A DNA stretch of 62,546 nt, from positions 1 through 62,546 of the forward strand of contig DKGO01000166.1 of NCBI GenBank assembly GCA_002453315.1. The letters run 5' to 3'. This document shows, in pieces, positions 60,999 to 62,546 of the stretch (the stretch's first letter is position 1; every line of letters begins with the position of its first letter). A program made the translations under genes and the position numbers. The stretch comes from Caryophanales bacterium UBA6768 (lineage in GTDB: Bacteria > Bacillota > Bacilli > Bacillales_D > Amphibacillaceae). The notes below the pieces were generated by a model. That model saw nothing but the letters and a program-made list of their open reading frames with translations. It did no database searches and was not told the origin of the DNA.

Positions 60999-61286
60999 TT
61001 ACCCTGTTAGAAATACATCTTTAAAAAGGCTGTCTTCAAACATAGCTGCACTATTATTCTTTGCCATGTTTATTATTTTAGGATCTTTTTCTCCTTTAGA
61101 ATATTCATCTAGTCCCTTAATGCACTTTGTACATCGATTGTTGTTTTCTGCTAATGTAATTGTCTTTTTGAATGCTTTTATGCACTGTGCCTTTGTACCT
61201 GTGTTAATTCTACCATATTGCCTGTTGATTTGTTTGGAGAGTGGGGAGCAGTGATGATTTAATTCATTGTTAATACAATGAGTGTT
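60999..61286 (-). pseudogene. 5'-truncated gene fragment in the island
   Basis: The minus strand is open for 95 codons between two stops with no ATG, GTG or TTG start and no ribosome-binding site. It reads protein-like throughout, with CINNELNHHCS, RQYGRINTGTKAQCIKAF, a CTKC pair, and LDEYSKGEKDPKIINMA. The cysteines and histidines suggest a zinc-binding module. It appears to be the end of a gene cut by a deletion or insertion. I do not recognise the family. Confidence 0.55.
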
Positions 61287-61333
61287 TTAGTACAGCTTAG
61301 CAAAAAGTAAAATGCTTAGCGATTTGAAAATAT

Positions 61334-61369
61334 AAAACTGCCTTCACAACTAGTGTAAAGGCAGTTTTT
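61334..61369. terminator. Terminator after the 325-residue island gene
   Basis: AAACTGCCTT-AC arms pair around a short loop, with T runs on both strands. On the minus strand it ends the gene at 61415; the reverse strand could use it too. Confidence 0.8.
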
Positions 61370-61414
61370 GAATATGGCTAATAGAAAAGATATGGCATGT
61401 TCTATCATATTATT

Positions 61415-62392
61415 TTATTTTGATACCAGATTAATTTCCGTGTCTAGTAGTACATTCTTTGTGTGAGAGGCTATTCCCATTGCACTAAGAACAAGTGCTT
61501 TAACGTTTGAAACAGTAATGTTATTGAAAAAATCATAGTATCCGAATTCTCTGTATAGAACATCTGGATCAATATTTTTTTCTAAAAGTTTTTCATCTGA
61601 AACATCGACATCAATATCAAAGTATTCAATGATATCTGCAACTTTAACGCTATAGTCTACTGGATAGGAATTAACTTTTGAATCAAAGTATTTTAATCTA
61701 AACTTTGGATTAAGTAATCGTACTTCAGTTTCTGAAGTATAGAACTCTCCATTTTTCTCTGAAATAGTCTGGTAATAATAATTTTGGAATTTCCTTATAT
61801 CCTTAAAGAATTGGGTATATAGTTTGTATTCCGTAATTTCCTCTGTTTTCTCCAGAAGCAACATTATAAGATCGTGATAGTTTGTATATCCGTAAATAGA
61901 ATTATCAATCGCTACTTTGATATTTTTACCGCTGTTATTCCATTTAAAAGTGAAAGGGATTTTAATGTTCCCATCATAAACGTTAAGGTTGTATGAGTTG
62001 TTTAGGTTGTCCTTTACTTTTACATGTAAAAGTGTAGAAATATCACTATTTTTTTCTATGAGTAAATATTGTTCAAAACTATTAGGACCATTAAGGTCAT
62101 ATGTAATATACGATTTGTACCAATCCAGCAATTTCATAATATTCAAGATGATATTGTCCACATTATTTACATTGATTTTTCTTAAATCCGTTTCCGATAA
62201 AATCAAATGAGATGTGGGAATCCCCTCATGATAATTTTCATCACCGCTTCTATAATCCCACTTTCCATCTAGCCAAAATAAAACTGTACCATCCTGAACC
62301 TCTGAAAGAAGTTGCTTTAATTCTCGAACTCTTTCTAAAGTCACCATCCACTCACTATTGTTCATTTTTTGTGTTACTTCTTGATTTTTCAT
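61415..62392 (-). CDS. Uncharacterised island protein
   Basis: A 325-residue protein with no signal peptide, membrane segment or catalytic motif that I recognise. The N-terminal part (about 10-110) is helical and includes LFWLDGKWDYRSGDENY; the middle is beta-rich with many Asn, Asp and Tyr; the last 60 residues return to helices. ATG 62392 is eight bases after GGAGGT and preferred to ATG 62398. It lies 626 bases upstream of the HEPN operon, with a remnant and terminator between, so it is a separate transcript. Confidence 0.75.
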   Translation of the reverse strand: MKNQEVTQKMNNSEWMVTLERVRELKQLLSEVQDGTVLFWLDGKWDYRSGDENYHEGIPTSHLILSETDLRKINVNNVDNIILNIMKLLDWYKSYITYDLNGPNSFEQYLLIEKNSDISTLLHVKVKDNLNNSYNLNVYDGNIKIPFTFKWNNSGKNIKVAIDNSIYGYTNYHDLIMLLLEKTEEITEYKLYTQFFKDIRKFQNYYYQTISEKNGEFYTSETEVRLLNPKFRLKYFDSKVNSYPVDYSVKVADIIEYFDIDVDVSDEKLLEKNIDPDVLYREFGYYDFFNNITVSNVKALVLSAMGIASHTKNVLLDTEINLVSK

Positions 62393-62546
62393 AATCATCT
62401 ACCTCCTTCAAATATTGGTAGGCAGATTATAATTTGTATTTTGATGGAATGTTTTAAATGATATGATAATACCCTACAATCTATTTATATAACAAAATGA
62501 TATACAAATCAAATCTATAAAGAAATATTTTGATTTAGAATTAAAT

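Noticed and set aside
61066..61254. 62-codon plus-strand frame in the island
   Set aside because: It has no ribosome-binding site and is the antisense of the better-supported minus-strand gene fragment.
56099..62546. CRISPR array or prophage in the island
   Set aside because: No regularly spaced repeats, cas genes, integrase, capsid or terminase were seen.

Overview
This window is from the chromosome of a spore-forming, low-GC Gram-positive bacterium of the family Bacillaceae. The gene order from dnaX to lysS follows the Bacillus subtilis origin-proximal region, read on the minus strand. The sporulation genes (spoIIE, spoVT, spoVG, bofA, gin/csfB, fin, yabP, yabQ and an alpha/beta-type SASP) confirm an endospore former. 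Halophilic or alkaliphilic relatives such as Oceanobacillus, Gracilibacillus or Amphibacillus are plausible, but the genus cannot be fixed from the sequence alone.

Layout. Positions 1-313 hold the 5' end of a minus-strand 16S rRNA gene, with two tandem promoters upstream. From about 0.8 to 50 kb runs the conserved housekeeping and sporulation block, nearly all on the minus strand: lysS-folK-folB-folP, cysK, coaX-hslO, ftsH, tilS-hpt, spoIIE, tRNA-Met (plus strand), yabR, the rqcP-yabP-yabQ-divIC cluster, yabN(mazG), yabM, spoVT, mfd, fin, pth, ctc, glmU-prs, spoVG, a UPF0182 membrane protein, an sspF-like SASP, veg, rsmA, rnmV, yabE, tatD, metG, abrB (plus strand), rsmI-yazA-yabB, yabA, ricT, holB, yaaR, darA, tmk, gin, bofA, yaaL, recR, yaaK and dnaX. 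Several genes usual in this stretch are missing here: pabB-pabA-pabC, yazB, dusB, yabS, yabT, ispE, purR, ridA, yabG and the SRP RNA. Three decayed or truncated gene remnants escape simple ORF finding (about 20.0, 24.7 and 61.1 kb).

From 50.1 to 56.1 kb lies a lineage-specific segment: a divergent HPr-kinase-like gene beside dnaX, a MinJ-like PDZ membrane protein, a lipoprotein, a chemoreceptor, and rlmH. Beyond rlmH the DNA becomes an AT-rich accessory island. The 3' end of rlmH is the classic SCC attachment site in staphylococci, and a similar 18-bp sequence is visible here.

The island carries the most interesting system: a compact operon, transcribed on the minus strand, of a HEPN-type protein with an R-X4-H motif, a SIR2-family NAD-binding protein and a HerA-type hexameric ATPase. 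SIR2-HerA pairs are known anti-phage defence modules. The extra HEPN gene at the head of the operon would add a candidate RNase and make this a three-component variant. An uncharacterised 325-residue gene lies upstream of it.

Regulatory sites that read clearly include a near-perfect sigma-F promoter before gin, a perfect-match sigma-H promoter before spoVG, tandem sigma-A promoters before veg and before 16S, and a sigma-A promoter before the tRNA. All functional statements rest on reading motifs and gene order; no database search was possible.
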